DNA of 64,000 nucleotides. Source: Epiperipatus broadwayi. Taxonomy: Eukaryota > Onychophora > Udeonychophora > Euonychophora > Peripatidae. Below, one piece after another: positions 56,701-63,075 of the stretch (within the stretch, counting starts at the first letter, position 1; every line of letters begins with the position of its first letter). Under the pieces are notes generated by a model. The model was not told where the DNA came from. It did not search any database and was given only the letters and a program-made list of their open reading frames with translations. The DNA is taken from positions 24,789,401 through 24,853,400 of the forward strand of contig JAQFVV010000001.1 of the NCBI GenBank assembly GCA_028023455.1, read 5' to 3'. Both the position numbers and the translations under genes were made by a program.

Positions 56701-59700
56701 GAGTAAGCAATATAAAATATTTATGCATTTTAAATAAAATAACATTTATGCAAGATTAAAGTGGAAACGATATATGAATGACAGAAAAAATATTCATCAC
56801 AAAGATAAATGGACAGTTTTCAAGACAATTAAAACTAAAGTAAGAATAAACCAAAATGGAAATGTTTGGGTAGTGAAAAATGTGCTGAATATTAAAATAC
56901 AAGTTATAAATATATCTCTAAATAAAAATTTTACTAGGAAAGAAGATTTAAACAGATTATTATCAGTGAGCATAACTTTCATGTATAATAAAAACTTTTA
57001 TGATAAATTATAGACAATATCAGTAACATTAGTTTATTGAAGAATCTAAACTATGTGGAGGATAAGATCATTTTCGTTACCTTTAAGAAGGTGTAAAATG
57101 CTCTATTAAATGAAAACATTAATAAGGAATACATCAAGAATAATATAAAGACAAGTGTCAGTAATGTTGGAAGGATCTAAATAAAATATACTACATAATT
57201 GGAAAATAACTTTGGATTGTGGAGAAAAGGAAAAAAAAACTTCAATATGTAGATAACATGAGTGTTGGAATTCTATAGTTTTAATAATTTTCGTATAAAT
57301 ATAAAAGGAGTAAAAGTAATAAGATTGACGCGTGACAAGTTGGAAGTATGAAAAAGAATTGAGATACTATTAATAAAAAAAAAAAGTAATTTTTTTTTTT
57401 TTTATGATGAATTTGTATGTTAGAAAAAAAAAAAAAACTGGTAACGTAATGTTTGTATATATAGTTAAGTTCATGTTTTAAAATAATCATTATCAATACG
57501 GGGGGGAACAGTCAAGAAATAGGGAAATTAATGTGATTTGTTTATCTATACTAGTAGTTGTTTAATGTTCTTTTTATTTGATTGAATATAACTAGACCAC
57601 TCAAATAAATGTATATAAGATAAGAGCTAGTAGAATATACACACAAAAATAGTAAATTATAAGAAGAGAAAATGTATCTGTGTTCTAGTTTAATATTAAC
57701 ATGACAGTGATATTTAAAGTTTGATCTGATGTTTAACTATTAATGCTGTAATATCACTGTAATATAATTGATAGCTAATTTTATTTTATACATCTTCATA
57801 AGTATTATTTATAAGACATGTATAAAATAGATATAAACTTGAAATAGGAAATGACGACTTGAGTTATTAAATAAGATGAAGATAAATATTTTTTGTTTGA
57901 TGCAGTATGCACCAAAGAGTGGTTTATCCACATTCAACTTAATATTCTAAATGGTAAATGAAAATTAAAATTAGTGCAGGAAAAAATAAGTAATCATATT
58001 GGATAGGATAAAAATTAAGTTATTCGTTGTATTTTTATTATATAGCTGAATAATAAGACTATAAAAAAATTGAGTGTAAGGCAAAGAGAAAGATCGAATG
58101 GTGAATATCATACAATACACACAGATAAAAATGTAATATGTCATAATACTATAATGAAATTATTTTAGTTGAGAATAAAATATCAACCCATATTTTTAAA
58201 ATCTTCTTGTTCTCATCACAATCTAATCTAAGGGACAAAATTAAATACCACACAATATTTTATTGTATTAGTAAGGAATTTTATTTTCATTATCTCAGTA
58301 TAACTCAAGGGGAATATAAATGTTTAAATTTTTACATATGCTATTAAATTATATTGTTAAATTTTATTCCACTTCTTATTTGCATTGCTTAATTATATAT
58401 ACTATAATACACCATATACTCCTTAATTTACACTGTACAATGCAATTAACATAAGATTTATTTTATTTCCTTCCTTACAGTTTCAACTGTCCAGCAATCA
58501 TCACCAGAGCTTTTATCTCAGTACCTTTTCTCCTATAACTGTAAGAAAGGAAATAAAATAAATCTTATGTTAACTGCATTGTACAGTGTAAATTAAGGAG
58601 TATATGGTGTATTATAGTATATAAATTATATTGTTATATAATTTTTTTTTTTTATGTTGTTTTATGTTAAGTCATTTATTAGTTCTAATTAATTATTAAA
58701 AATGTGTAAATAAGATATTAAAATTAATGTTTTAAAAATTAAACCGAGTATCTAGAGTTTCATTGCTTTTGTGAGGATCATCATCACTACACCATCATCA
58801 GAGAGTATGAATTGTAATATACACATTGATCAAACAGAAATTTGAAAACAAAATTAATTCAGTGCAAGATATTGTAAAACCATTATCTGGGGAAATATTT
58901 CTTAAATGGGATCTTAAATTATTGCAACCTGTTTTGACCACATAAGTCATAGGTACAATATATTGCAAATTTATTAAATAAGTTTATTATAGAAAATCAG
59001 ATTATGAAATGGTTATAATTTAAAGCTATAAATTATGATTACAAATTTGGATGACAATAGTCATTTATTATTCAATAGTAAAGAACATTAATATAAAATA
59101 GTAATATAATTTTAATTGTAGATTAATGTTATAAATCTTTTCTGAAATGAGACTACCTATAAAGTTAAGTAAAGTCCCTCTTGATATTTTATAGGTGGTA
59201 TAAATAGCTAATTAAAATGAATGATAATCGTGAGATCTCCTTAATATAATATTGTTATTATGGTTAATCTTCATGATAATTTTATAAAAGTAATAATGAT
59301 AAAAAATCAATATGCAGTAAAATGATCATATAACTGGTTAATTAGGTTAACTTGAATTTCATAATTATAGATACTTTATTATATTCATTTAAGTATTACT
59401 GTTAGTCATGGGAATATTTGGATACTTAATAAGAAGGAATGTCTTGGTATTCTTAAGCCATTGAATGAATACTTCAGTATTTATTTAGTGTTAAAGGGGT
59501 ATGTAAACTTGTTAATAGGATCAGTGGGTCTCATAACTGCTTAAATATTATTTAAAAATAATAAGAGTATTAAATTGTATCTAGATAACCTCATAGTATA
59601 GCCCAATTTCTAGGGGTCGTCATCCTCTTATTGGCAGGGTACTATACCTATTTATATATATATATTCCTATATAGATAAATTCTGTTCAAATTATCAATC

Positions 59701-62700
59701 ATAGCAATAAGCAGTAGTTTTCGGTTATGCATACTGTGACCGTTAGGTGACGCTGCAGCAAAAGCCTGCAAGTGATAAATTTCTATCCAAAAATGGTTGA
59801 AATCAATGGAAAATTAAAACGCCTGAGGCAAAACATATAAAAAAATCGCTGTAGTCTGTAAAATTAAAACGTCTAAGATAAGACATCAAAAGTAAGTAAA
59901 AAAAATCGGTTCGCCTAAGACAAAACATCAAAAGTAAGTAAAAAATCAAGTGAAATAATACATCCCAAAAAAATCGTTGAAGTCTGTGAAGGCAAGACAT
60001 CAAAAGTAAGTAAAAAATCAAGTGAAATAATATGTAGAATTTAAAACGTACACACACATAAAATCAGTAAAAATATATAAAATAACCCCCCCCCCCCAGC
60101 GATAAAATGAAATGGCTCAAAAATAAATAAAATACAAATTACAAAAACAGAAATCAGTGAAATAAATAAAATATAACCCCCCCCCCCCCCCCCAAAAAAA
60201 AAAAAAAACAATAAATTGAAATGGCTCAAAAATAAATAAAATACAAATTAAAAAATCGCTCAAAAATAAGTAAAATACAAATTGCAAAAACAGAAATGAC
60301 CCCCCATTTCTCTATATATGTGAAGTGGTTACCTCGAAATTGTCACTCTTATGCAGAGAAAAGCAAATTTTGGATAACTTAGAATTAAATAATTTAAAAA
60401 ATAGCAAAGCTTAAAAATCTATAACTTTGCTACTCCTTTCGCATGTATATACGTGTGAAAACCCACACACCAGGTAATGTTTATGCCTATTATTTAAATT
60501 TATAATTATTTATGCGTGCTTTAACTATATATAAATCAGCTAGTATTATTTTAAGTAAGCATTTATATAAATATATGCACATACACTTATTTAAGTATTA
60601 TTATCATTTTATTAAGTTGCTTTTAATTAATATATGCTAACTTGGAGGAGTTTAAACTAAGAAAAATATACTACTATGGAACATAGTAAGTGAAATGTTA
60701 TGATAAAGAATACCGTTTCAATATTAAAAGTTGCAAAATGAAATGTAACATAATAGACCTCTCACATCAAAAAATATAATCGCTTGGCAAAATGAAATGT
60801 AACATACCCCCCCCCCCCAACTAATTTCTAAATTTGAAAACCAGGCACTCTTCTTTTCTGCACGTGTATGGTCAGGTGTATCAGTTGTATGAGATAGTGT
60901 GAATAGTTGAAGAGTGCTTGAAAATCTGAGTTCAAATCCCCTATACTTACAACTAAGTTCCAGGTTTGTGAAGAGTGTCTGGTTTTCAAATATTTACACA
61001 TCAAGCTTGTATCCTGCCCATCCCTCTTCTATGTATTTAAATGGATATGATCCTATACATGAGGGGTCAGAGTGACTCGAGGTCAACATGGGCATGGCAA
61101 TAATATTGGCATCAGCATGGAATTTGGGTTTTAATCATCAGATTTTCAATGATATGGATGGCTGAAAAGTTGGAGTAGATTGAAGCCTGTCCATAAAAGT
61201 GTGAAGATTTGCTATCTTAATATAAACTGAGCGCTGATTATATATATGTGTGGGAGATAAAAATCTGGACCAACTGATGAGTGCTGGTTTAGCATGAAAT
61301 ACATATATTGGTGATTATTTATCTTTTCTGCATGTGTGTGGTCATGTGTATCAATTGTATAAGATAGTGTGAATAGTTGAAGGGTGTTTGAAAATCTGAG
61401 TTCAAATCCCTTATACTTTTAATTAAGCTCCAGGTTTGTGAAGATGCCTGGTTTTCAAACATTTATTAAGAGAAAGTAAAAAAGGCAAATTTGAGATCTC
61501 AAGACATTCATAGTTTATCAAGTTATATTTGCATATGTTGGACACTTAAAAAACTATGTGGCACCAAAAGAAATATAACAATTACTACTGAAGTTAATTC
61601 ATTATAATTTTCACTAATTGTTAATATTTATATGTAACGTTATTTCATTTAAGAATACATTTCCAATGATACTTTATATCAGATTTATTATTTTTAATTA
61701 CTTTAATATTTTATTCTACAGTTTTCTAACATCATTGTCCTGGAATGCATATATATAAAAAACAAAAGTTAGCACAATAATGAAAAGATAGAATATATTT
61801 CCCACACACTATCCACATTTTCCTAGATGTCTGTAATTTTTTCCCCTCAATTTACAGCTCAATTATTATTGTCCCATTTTTTTGCAATCACAATATCTCA
61901 ATATTTTTAAGAATCACACTATCTTTGGCCTTTTTTTCGTCTTACACCAAACTTCACTATAAACGTTGCCATAATTGTTATTTATTAAAAATCTAATTAA
62001 AAAATTTCGAAAGTAAAGGTGGCAATAGCATTAGTACGGGGTTCATATATAATGTAATACATAAAATATTCTCATATCTACATTCAAAAACGATAATCAA
62101 AATTTAAAATGCATGGAAACTTATATATCATTTCTTGAGAACAGAAATAAAACTATAATCTAAAATGTAATAGGTGGATAATTCTGGCCTATCATGTTTT
62201 AAATCAATACTTCACTTTGATAATTTTTTCAATGTACATTTTTATTAGAAGATATTAAAATAAAAAAGTTTTAATAGTAAACCATTAAATATTAATATAT
62301 CTGTTTTAAACGTACTCCTGGAGAAAATAATACTAAGATTAAATTTTGGAGATCATATATCAAATTTGCCTATTTTATTTTCTCTTATTATAAGACTAAT
62401 TTTGTTTGTGGGATAATGAAATCTTGTTGATGATTTCTGATATTTCTACATGAGATTTTGGTTACAAATTTAAATTCATAAAAAAAAAAAACTTTTTTTT
62501 TTATAAATTGAATAATTTTTTTTTTTTTTTTGTAAAATAAAAAAAGTAGTGATTTACAAACATTTAAAATTGCCAATATTATTTTTTAAAAAAAGTAAAT
62601 TTGATTCGAATCGTATAACAGAGGTATATAAATCTAAAATATTTAATAGTGAACTATAATCAGAAGCATGGAAAAAAAAAGTTAAATCCATTGTTGTAAT

Positions 62701-62862
62701 TAGGCTTTCATACATTACAAAAATCCAAAATCGAACATAAATTTGACAAAAGTGCTGCGATCAAAATTGCTAATTTTAATAAAGTCAAATTAATACAAAA
62801 AGTTTATTTAAATATTTCTACCTTTCTCTATTAAAAAGATCTTCGATTTTAGTGGCGGCCAT
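8693..62862 (-). CDS. AUP1: AUP1 homologue (ancient ubiquitous protein 1), exons 1-7, 3' end missing
   Basis: Seven minus-strand exons (62822-62862, 55224-55361, 54983-55133, 51293-51404, 36350-36422, 9589-9625, 8693-8737) join in consistent phase to 597 bp, or 199 codons, with GT-AG introns throughout. The protein starts MAATKIEDLF. It has a long hydrophobic hairpin at about residues 19-52, then an acyltransferase-like domain with NHVSALD (92-98, HX4D block), HPEG (156-159) followed by STNG, and SSWPFSIGEPVQP (172-184). These match the conserved blocks of animal AUP1, a monotopic ER/lipid-droplet protein that recruits the E2 enzyme UBE2G2 in ER-associated degradation. The family is about 400 residues long. 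The CUE domain and C-terminal G2BR are absent here and probably lie left of base 1. The assignment rests on remembered family motifs, not on a search. Confidence 0.9.
8738..9588 (-). other. AUP1 intron 6
   Basis: An 851-bp intron between exons 6 and 7. It is AT-rich with long A runs, and nothing else is recognisable. Confidence 0.7.
9589..9625 (-). CDS. AUP1: AUP1 exon 6 (37-bp micro-exon)
   Basis: With the two bases left from exon 5, this exon encodes SSWPFSIGEPVQP, matching the AUP1 FSSWPFS block. The acceptor is CTAAATAG and the donor GTAAGT. The apparent longer reading frame here is read-through into intron. At 37 bp it is an unusually small exon and easy for gene finders to miss. Confidence 0.88.
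10540..10660. repeat. Degenerate relative of the hammerhead-type repeats
   Basis: It contains CTGATGAAGG words on both strands (CTTCATCAGG near 10550 and CTACTGATGAAGGCTA near 10572) and a stem AGGCTA...TAGCCT. The GAAA that should follow the stem is absent, so it is a relic at best. Confidence 0.35.
10699..10774. repeat. Near-perfect palindrome
   Basis: The arms of about 37 nt meet at ATGCGCAT (centre 10736/10737) with no spacer. They read AATAATTGAAAGGTTGCTAG... outward and differ at one internal position (C versus A), plus the outer edge. Confidence 0.9.
11051..11384. repeat. Two diverged direct repeats of about 75-105 bp
   Basis: The segments 11051-11125 and 11280-11384 share TTTTCTTTG/TTTTT, AAAAATACGGC, a long T run, GGCTTTATTT and ATACTGCTGATATAGTAAA. 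Origin unknown. Confidence 0.7.
12335..13168. mobile_element. Foldback tRNA-headed SINE (inverted pair)
   Basis: The outer arms (about 12335-12678 and 12827-13168) are inverted copies of one sequence around a loop of about 150 bp. The right arm, read on plus, has an A-box-like TGACTCAGTTGG, a B-box-like GGTTTGATTCC, then CACCTGAAAAAGAGG...CCTCTCGAAACGTTGTGCA and a tail CAGTTGAATGTATTTGGAAT. This looks like two head-to-head SINE copies with a tRNA-derived promoter. The arms differ at many positions, so it is not recent. Confidence 0.7.
15120..15500. other. GC-richer stretch of unknown origin
   Basis: Non-AT-rich sequence with a 77-codon open frame (15258-15491) of no recognisable family, probably an old repeat. 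Confidence 0.3.
15770..15985 (+). repeat. Possible tRNA-derived SINE relic
   Basis: It contains ATGTTCGATCCC, resembling a B box, in a GC-richer block of about 200 bp directly after a run of 16 or so T. Confidence 0.3.
15995..16620 (+). mobile_element. tRNA-headed SINE, second copy with internal hairpin
   Basis: It matches the loop and right arm of 12335-13168. Here the B box is the consensus GGTTCGATTCC. It is followed by CACCTGAAGTAGAAGG...CCTTTTGAAACGTTGTGCATA and the same AACAGTTGAATG tail. Upstream, 16040-16130 and 16150-16245 form an additional imperfect hairpin (CTATCCAATATTTTTGTATT and its inverse). The overlapping reading frames on both strands here are by-products of that hairpin. 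Confidence 0.65.
16990..17833 (-). pseudogene. Penelope-like reverse transcriptase/GIY-YIG remnant
   Basis: The frame 17388-17789 contains LFVRYVDDCLFVI, the catalytic YVDD motif, followed by FLDLSVEKVNDVWF. Just upstream in another frame, WVIGYVISPLICAVYIDYLE is the preceding reverse-transcriptase block. Downstream, 16992-17183 has GIVYKIPCSCGKFYV, the start of a GIY-YIG domain. At least two frameshifts separate these parts, so no functional protein is made. Confidence 0.75.
17835..18610 (+). pseudogene. Penelope-like GIY-YIG remnant, plus-strand copy
   Basis: The reverse complement of the 16690-17540 copy is readable on plus as LLNFCCRNKRLNDF..., SKHSIDSRSITGIVYKI and CGKFYLGQSKF, with several stops and frame changes. 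It corresponds to the post-RT linker and the GIY-YIG domain. Confidence 0.65.
19417..19728 (-). CDS. Penelope-like GIY-YIG nuclease fragment (open, truncated)
   Basis: This open frame of about 100 codons covers MVYYGQTAKQLSERAKEHN, then LYVHYLQTGHKI and a C-terminal tail. It is the GIY-YIG endonuclease end of a Penelope-like protein, missing the GIY half. It is 5'-truncated at the inversion junction. It retains the frame that its plus-strand twin has lost. Confidence 0.7.
   Translation of the reverse strand, partial: LKFCNMVYYGQTAKQLSERAKEHNGAIDRKDDKSALYVHYLQTGHKINCTDSIRALNYIKDVNRRRLYETNYIMYNKTNCMNIYKTSIGMNNKWLMKKEWIDN
19726..20503 (+). pseudogene. Penelope-like C-terminal fragment with GIY-YIG
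   Basis: Frame 19724-20020 (SQDGNIVIRHFVKDDKLRK...) and frame 20077-20436 (DENINVGWANSRNLDKLI..., RGMVYKITCKFCNMVYYGQT) together give the connector and the complete GIY-YIG start of a Penelope-like protein. A stop separates the two. A one-base deletion near 20370 ends the second frame early, relative to the intact inverted copy. Confidence 0.7.
20990..21060 (+). repeat. B-box-like relic
   Basis: GTGTTCGAATTCCGAACAC is a palindromic B-box-like word followed by GATGGATCAATAGT. A similar arrangement (GAGTTCGAATACTGAGC ... AATGGATCGATTAGT) occurs at 22446-22505. The two may be relics of one tRNA-derived SINE family. Confidence 0.3.
22946..23232. repeat. Long hairpin repeat with 64-nt arms
   Basis: The arms 22946-23009 and 23169-23232 are inverted copies (AACAAAGAGCTTTGCTRATTG, CTCAACAARCTTTGAGATAA, TRCTTAGCAAGARAAAGCAT) with only a few mismatches. 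They enclose 159 bp that is less AT-rich than the flanks. Pairing continues weakly outward (CATGACTCC). Confidence 0.85.
23630..24510 (-). pseudogene. Penelope-like element 3, GIY-YIG fragment and 3' end
   Basis: Minus-strand frame 24068-24316 (MDHNMTIDRKDMNSGSYVHY, LNIGHRMRCIEDMEVIKCV) aligns with the GIY-YIG tail of element 2. Just upstream in a broken frame are RTLNEDIRLAWKNSKSLEKW and KIICSSCSKYIYLGQ. The 3' end holds TTTTGAAAAGGCCCTAATAT, then AGGGCGAAAACCGGTTC (23634-23670). Stops and truncation make it inactive. Confidence 0.7.
25778..28479 (-). repeat. LTR, left copy (3' LTR of the minus-strand element)
   Basis: 2702 bp, nearly identical to 31318-34029 along its whole length with scattered substitutions and small indels. 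It contains plus-strand (antisense) frames at 26589-26861 (90 codons) and 27477-27653 (58 codons). Confidence 0.92.
28806..29930 (-). pseudogene. Retrotransposon gag, three frame pieces
   Basis: The reading starts at an ATG at 29930, preceded by an in-frame stop, with an acidic start MDNMDNNHDDQEPDPSGFF. A charged, probably coiled-coil stretch rich in E, R and K follows. An in-frame TAA and then a frameshift near 29590 break it. The middle frame (29050-29577) holds the capsid-like core HLDSLWDFFQFYKTDPHEQS, then LYGYAKDWWGMLVKK, typical of Ty3/gypsy-like Gag. A further frameshift leads to the last piece (28806-29000). No zinc knuckle is visible. The total is about 375 codons. Confidence 0.75.
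29931..31317 (-). other. 5' leader region of the LTR element
   Basis: About 1.4 kb between the 5' LTR and gag with no open frame of note. It would contain the packaging/leader region. A tRNA-complementary primer-binding site next to the LTR was not recognised. Confidence 0.45.
31318..34029 (-). repeat. LTR, right copy (5' LTR of the minus-strand element)
   Basis: 2712 bp, the partner of 25778-28479. It carries the same antisense frames, at 32129-32401 and the equivalent 58-codon frame near 33018-33194. Confidence 0.92.
36350..36422 (-). CDS. AUP1: AUP1 exon 5 (PEG motif)
   Basis: This 73-bp exon encodes SNIPILIHPEGASTNGRKG followed by LLKF. The PEG block is the second conserved acyltransferase motif, and the following TNG..GLL.F matches AUP1. 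Two bases of phase enter and two leave. It is flanked by introns of 14.9 and 26.7 kb. Confidence 0.93.
40428..41988 (+). pseudogene. RTE-type LINE, 5'-truncated copy
   Basis: Readable on plus through several frames: WKNAVLILIFKKGDKED, NYRPISLLSILYKIF, QAGFKSDFSTVDHIQVL, then FVDYEKAFDSINISSV, and RQSDSISPTLFTAVLQEVF (longest open piece 40791-41201). The catalytic FADD box is present but altered (FAEDIVVFAN). Later come YKYLGQIINTDGN, LTYGSETWTLNRR, WTGHIARRDDNRW and RPRKRPHVRWMDE. The 3' end is the (TGA)n-type tail GGTTGATGATGATAA typical of RTE elements. Stops near 40557 and 40597 and frame changes make it dead. Confidence 0.85.
42680..44160 (-). pseudogene. LINE reverse transcriptase, 5'-truncated, three frames
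   Basis: Frame 43951-44160 has KVKNGVGLRQGCPMSPI. Frame 43502-44005 has LFFADDIFLCAERREDMEVM (catalytic FADD) and YSYLGIILSNRKNYLDEW. Frame 43041-43532 has the thumb/connector region (HALAADVWTAKEAIQGEMGW). Further downstream on minus, KARTGSLATREYTCKWKK and IRHLLIECKCLKTETY resemble the C-terminal Cys/His region of such LINEs. It is a different family from the RTE copies. The endonuclease is missing. Confidence 0.75.
44244..44302 (-). ncRNA. Hammerhead ribozyme-like motif, copy a
   Basis: Read on minus. The stem I 5' strand ATCCAA...TCCTCA pairs with TGGGGA...TTGGAT. The core is CTGATGA, then a stem II GGC-CACAA-GCC (with an A opposite A at its base), then GAAA, a minimal stem III CTAG, and TC, giving a GTC cleavage triplet. 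This is the best core of the four (canonical CTGATGA). The A-A mismatch at the base of stem II may lower activity. Confidence 0.65.
44491..44549 (+). ncRNA. Hammerhead ribozyme-like motif, copy b
   Basis: Same layout with core CTGACGA and GAAAC, and stem I intact at both ends. Stem II is weakened (GGC opposite ACC), and stem III is CAAG instead of CTAG. Confidence 0.5.
44648..45190 (+). other. 3' part of right Penelope-4 arm
   Basis: Non-coding AT-rich sequence matching 39645-40150 in inverse. It resumes the arm after the 42523-44647 insertion. Confidence 0.6.
45925..46060 (+). pseudogene. Mariner-type transposase N-terminal relic
   Basis: The frame reads FKLGKTASEMFDNFQNVYGN, then SCKNILK*FARFR, resembling the helix-turn-helix start of mariner-like transposases (FKLGKTATET...YG...FEWFKRF). 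One stop replaces an expected Trp. No catalytic domain or terminal repeats were seen. Confidence 0.4.
47568..48483 (-). pseudogene. RTE reverse transcriptase, inverted segment
   Basis: Minus-strand coding traces, with many frame breaks, run from the YRPISLLS-like block (near 48440) through KEQAGFKSDFSTVDH, the FVDYKKAFDF block and FANDVVVFAN to LIYGSETWIL (near 47630). The FADD box reads FAND, so it is catalytically dead even apart from the frameshifts. Confidence 0.7.
48645..48703 (-). ncRNA. Hammerhead ribozyme-like motif, copy c
   Basis: The core is CTGACGA, stem II GGC-CTCAA-GCC, GAAAC, stem III CTAG, cleavage triplet GTC. Stem I ATCCAA/TTGGAT and TCCTTA/TGGGGA (two wobble pairs) is intact. 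Confidence 0.62.
49114..49171 (+). ncRNA. Hammerhead ribozyme-like motif, copy d
   Basis: Core CTGACGA, stem II GGC-CACAA-GCC, GAAACTAGTC. The distal stem I (ATCCAA/TTGGAT) is intact, while the proximal stem I has one base lost and one changed (TCTCA/TGTGGA). Confidence 0.58.
49274..50868 (-). pseudogene. RTE endonuclease and linker, inverted segment
   Basis: Frame 50411-50944 begins, after an ATG at the junction, MALFPGGCKITSQGSS. It carries FYLGTYNCRSLSNEGRLQEL and IIGLCEVRRKGE (glutamate of the APE-type endonuclease), then SGIEFIINKKWKNNIVEI. Frame 49966-50202 has NEGTEELDCILTNRKYIFQD, the C-terminal endonuclease block, with the usual SDH replaced by RNDYQLV. Frame 49516-49791 is the basic linker (SLKSVKQHFGIGGKLISAI). 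Frameshifts separate them. Confidence 0.8.
50865..51192 (+). pseudogene. RTE 3' end, direct segment
   Basis: It aligns with 41647-41988: ATGCATGTT, AACTGGATTCCAAGAGATTG, AAAGTGTGC, GGATTGAACTTGGAGAGA, and the GGTTGATGAT tail. This is the portion laid down first at the target. Confidence 0.85.
51293..51404 (-). CDS. AUP1: AUP1 exon 4
   Basis: This 112-bp exon, with a TTATTCAG acceptor and GTAATA donor, encodes 37 residues beginning AGSRHIPGLIRWALSYKDLG. In AUP1 this is the stretch between the NHxxxxD and PEG motifs. It sits just beyond the 3' end of the inverted RTE insertion (51192). Confidence 0.85.
51405..54982 (-). other. AUP1 intron 3, 3.6 kb
   Basis: AT-rich. The only recognisable content is a decayed hammerhead repeat at 52845-53070. 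The short open frame 51772-51999 has no recognisable family. Confidence 0.65.
52845..53070 (+). repeat. Decayed hammerhead-bearing repeat with inverted 5' piece
   Basis: GCAACCCTCCAGCAGCCATC (inverse of the 5' body at 44444 and 49067) is followed by direct GATGAGTAGCACTAGAT, TTTTATGCACAAACC, CATCCACTGATTACT, then ATTAACAGCCTGTGTAAGCA as the tail. The ribozyme core is missing. Confidence 0.6.
54983..55133 (-). CDS. AUP1: AUP1 exon 3 (NHxxxxD acyltransferase motif)
   Basis: This 151-bp exon encodes VLRCMCGVLGFIV, then ILISNHVSALDHLAVEL. The NHVSALD block is the PlsC-type motif I found in AUP1. It ends at a GTAAGT donor in phase 0 and is separated from exon 2 by only 90 bp. Confidence 0.93.
55134..55223 (-). 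other. AUP1 intron 2, 90 bp
   Basis: A compact GTATGT...AAATAG intron with poly-A/T and ATATAT runs. It is the only short intron in this part of the gene. Confidence 0.85.
55224..55361 (-). CDS. AUP1: AUP1 exon 2 (membrane hairpin)
   Basis: This 138-bp exon lies between a TTTCAG acceptor and a GTATGT donor. It encodes RFPNGWYF followed by a long hydrophobic run and SKMSQVRR. The hydrophobic stretch is the monotopic hairpin that anchors AUP1 in the ER and lipid droplets. It is open in one frame, with one base of phase carried in and two carried out. Confidence 0.88.
58396..58623. repeat. Long near-perfect hairpin repeat, 87-nt arms
   Basis: The arms 58396-58482 and 58537-58623 are inverted copies with about three differences, sharing ACCATATACTCCTTAATTTA, CACTGTACAATGCA and ACATAAGATTTATTTTATTT. 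They enclose a 54-nt loop. No coding potential. Confidence 0.92.
59808..60310. repeat. Irregular tandem repeats with poly-C tracts
   Basis: Units of about 70-75 bp repeat ACATCAAAAGTAAGTAAAAAA and TCAAGTGAAATAATA. Then units of about 115 bp repeat GAAATGGCTCAAAAATAAAT and AAAATACAAATTA, separated by runs of 12-20 C. The reading frames here (59803-60057, 60041-60229 on minus) only mirror the repeats. Confidence 0.85.
60833..60990 (+). repeat. SINE-like repeat C piece with 21-bp inverted ends
   Basis: The ends TTTGAAAACCAGGCACTCTTC and GAAGAGTGTCTGGTTTTCAAA are inverted copies with one mismatch. The interior has TGAAAATCTGAGTTCAAATC, B-box-like. Confidence 0.65.
61178..61470 (+). repeat. SINE-like repeat C, copy 2
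   Basis: Its first half matches 8431-8570 and its second half (61320-61470) matches 60850-60990. It has the same B-box-like TCTGAGTTCAAATCCC. Confidence 0.65.
62822..62862 (-). CDS. AUP1: AUP1 exon 1 (start codon)
   Basis: The start codon is at 62862-62860. The context is TGACATGG, with a purine at -3 and G at +4. The exon encodes 13 residues plus two bases of a split Arg codon and ends at a GTAGAA donor. The segment resembles the conserved N-terminus of AUP1, where a short acidic/LF stretch precedes the first membrane segment. Joining to exon 2 makes ..NRERFPNGWYF.. without a frame break, which supports this start. Confidence 0.85.
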
Positions 62863-63075
62863 GTCAGTGATTATACATATATAAATAGGAAGTAAAAGAA
62901 AATGTGTAAATTGTCAATTAAATACACAAACATTCTCAATACCGGAAACCTCCATTTTGAATTCTTAAGGTATTATGGGAAAATTTATCCAAACAACGCG
63001 GTGCGTATAAAATGGCATCCGGCAACACTATGAGTATATTCGCCACTGTATTGTCTTTTGTCTAGTGTATATTTT
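62863..63075 (-). promoter_or_regulatory. AUP1: Probable AUP1 promoter and 5' leader
   Basis: This stretch upstream of the start codon is less AT-rich than its surroundings and contains several CpG dinucleotides. It has a CCGGAA core (ETS-like), two AAAATGG-type words (YY1-like, both strands), TATTATGGGAAA, and TTTATACG on the minus strand. A short upstream reading frame (MEVSGIEN..., about 13 codons, starting near 62955) would lie in the leader if transcription starts above it. The transcription start is not determinable from sequence. Confidence 0.4.

Larger units (their letters stand above)
55362..62821 (-). other. AUP1 intron 1, 7.5 kb
   Basis: It contains a hairpin repeat (58396-58623), a tandem array (59808-60310) and SINE-like repeats (60833-61470). 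Between 55400 and 58390, and again from 61480 to 62820, the sequence is AT-rich with no recognisable gene. A 79-codon frame at 56774-57013 has no known family. Confidence 0.65.

Noticed and set aside
56774-57013. 79-codon plus frame
   Set aside because: An antisense frame of similar length exists, its composition is that of AT-rich DNA, and no motif is recognised.
59803-60229. Two minus frames with repeated hydrophobic peptides and polyglycine
   Set aside because: They are translations of the tandem array and poly-C tracts.
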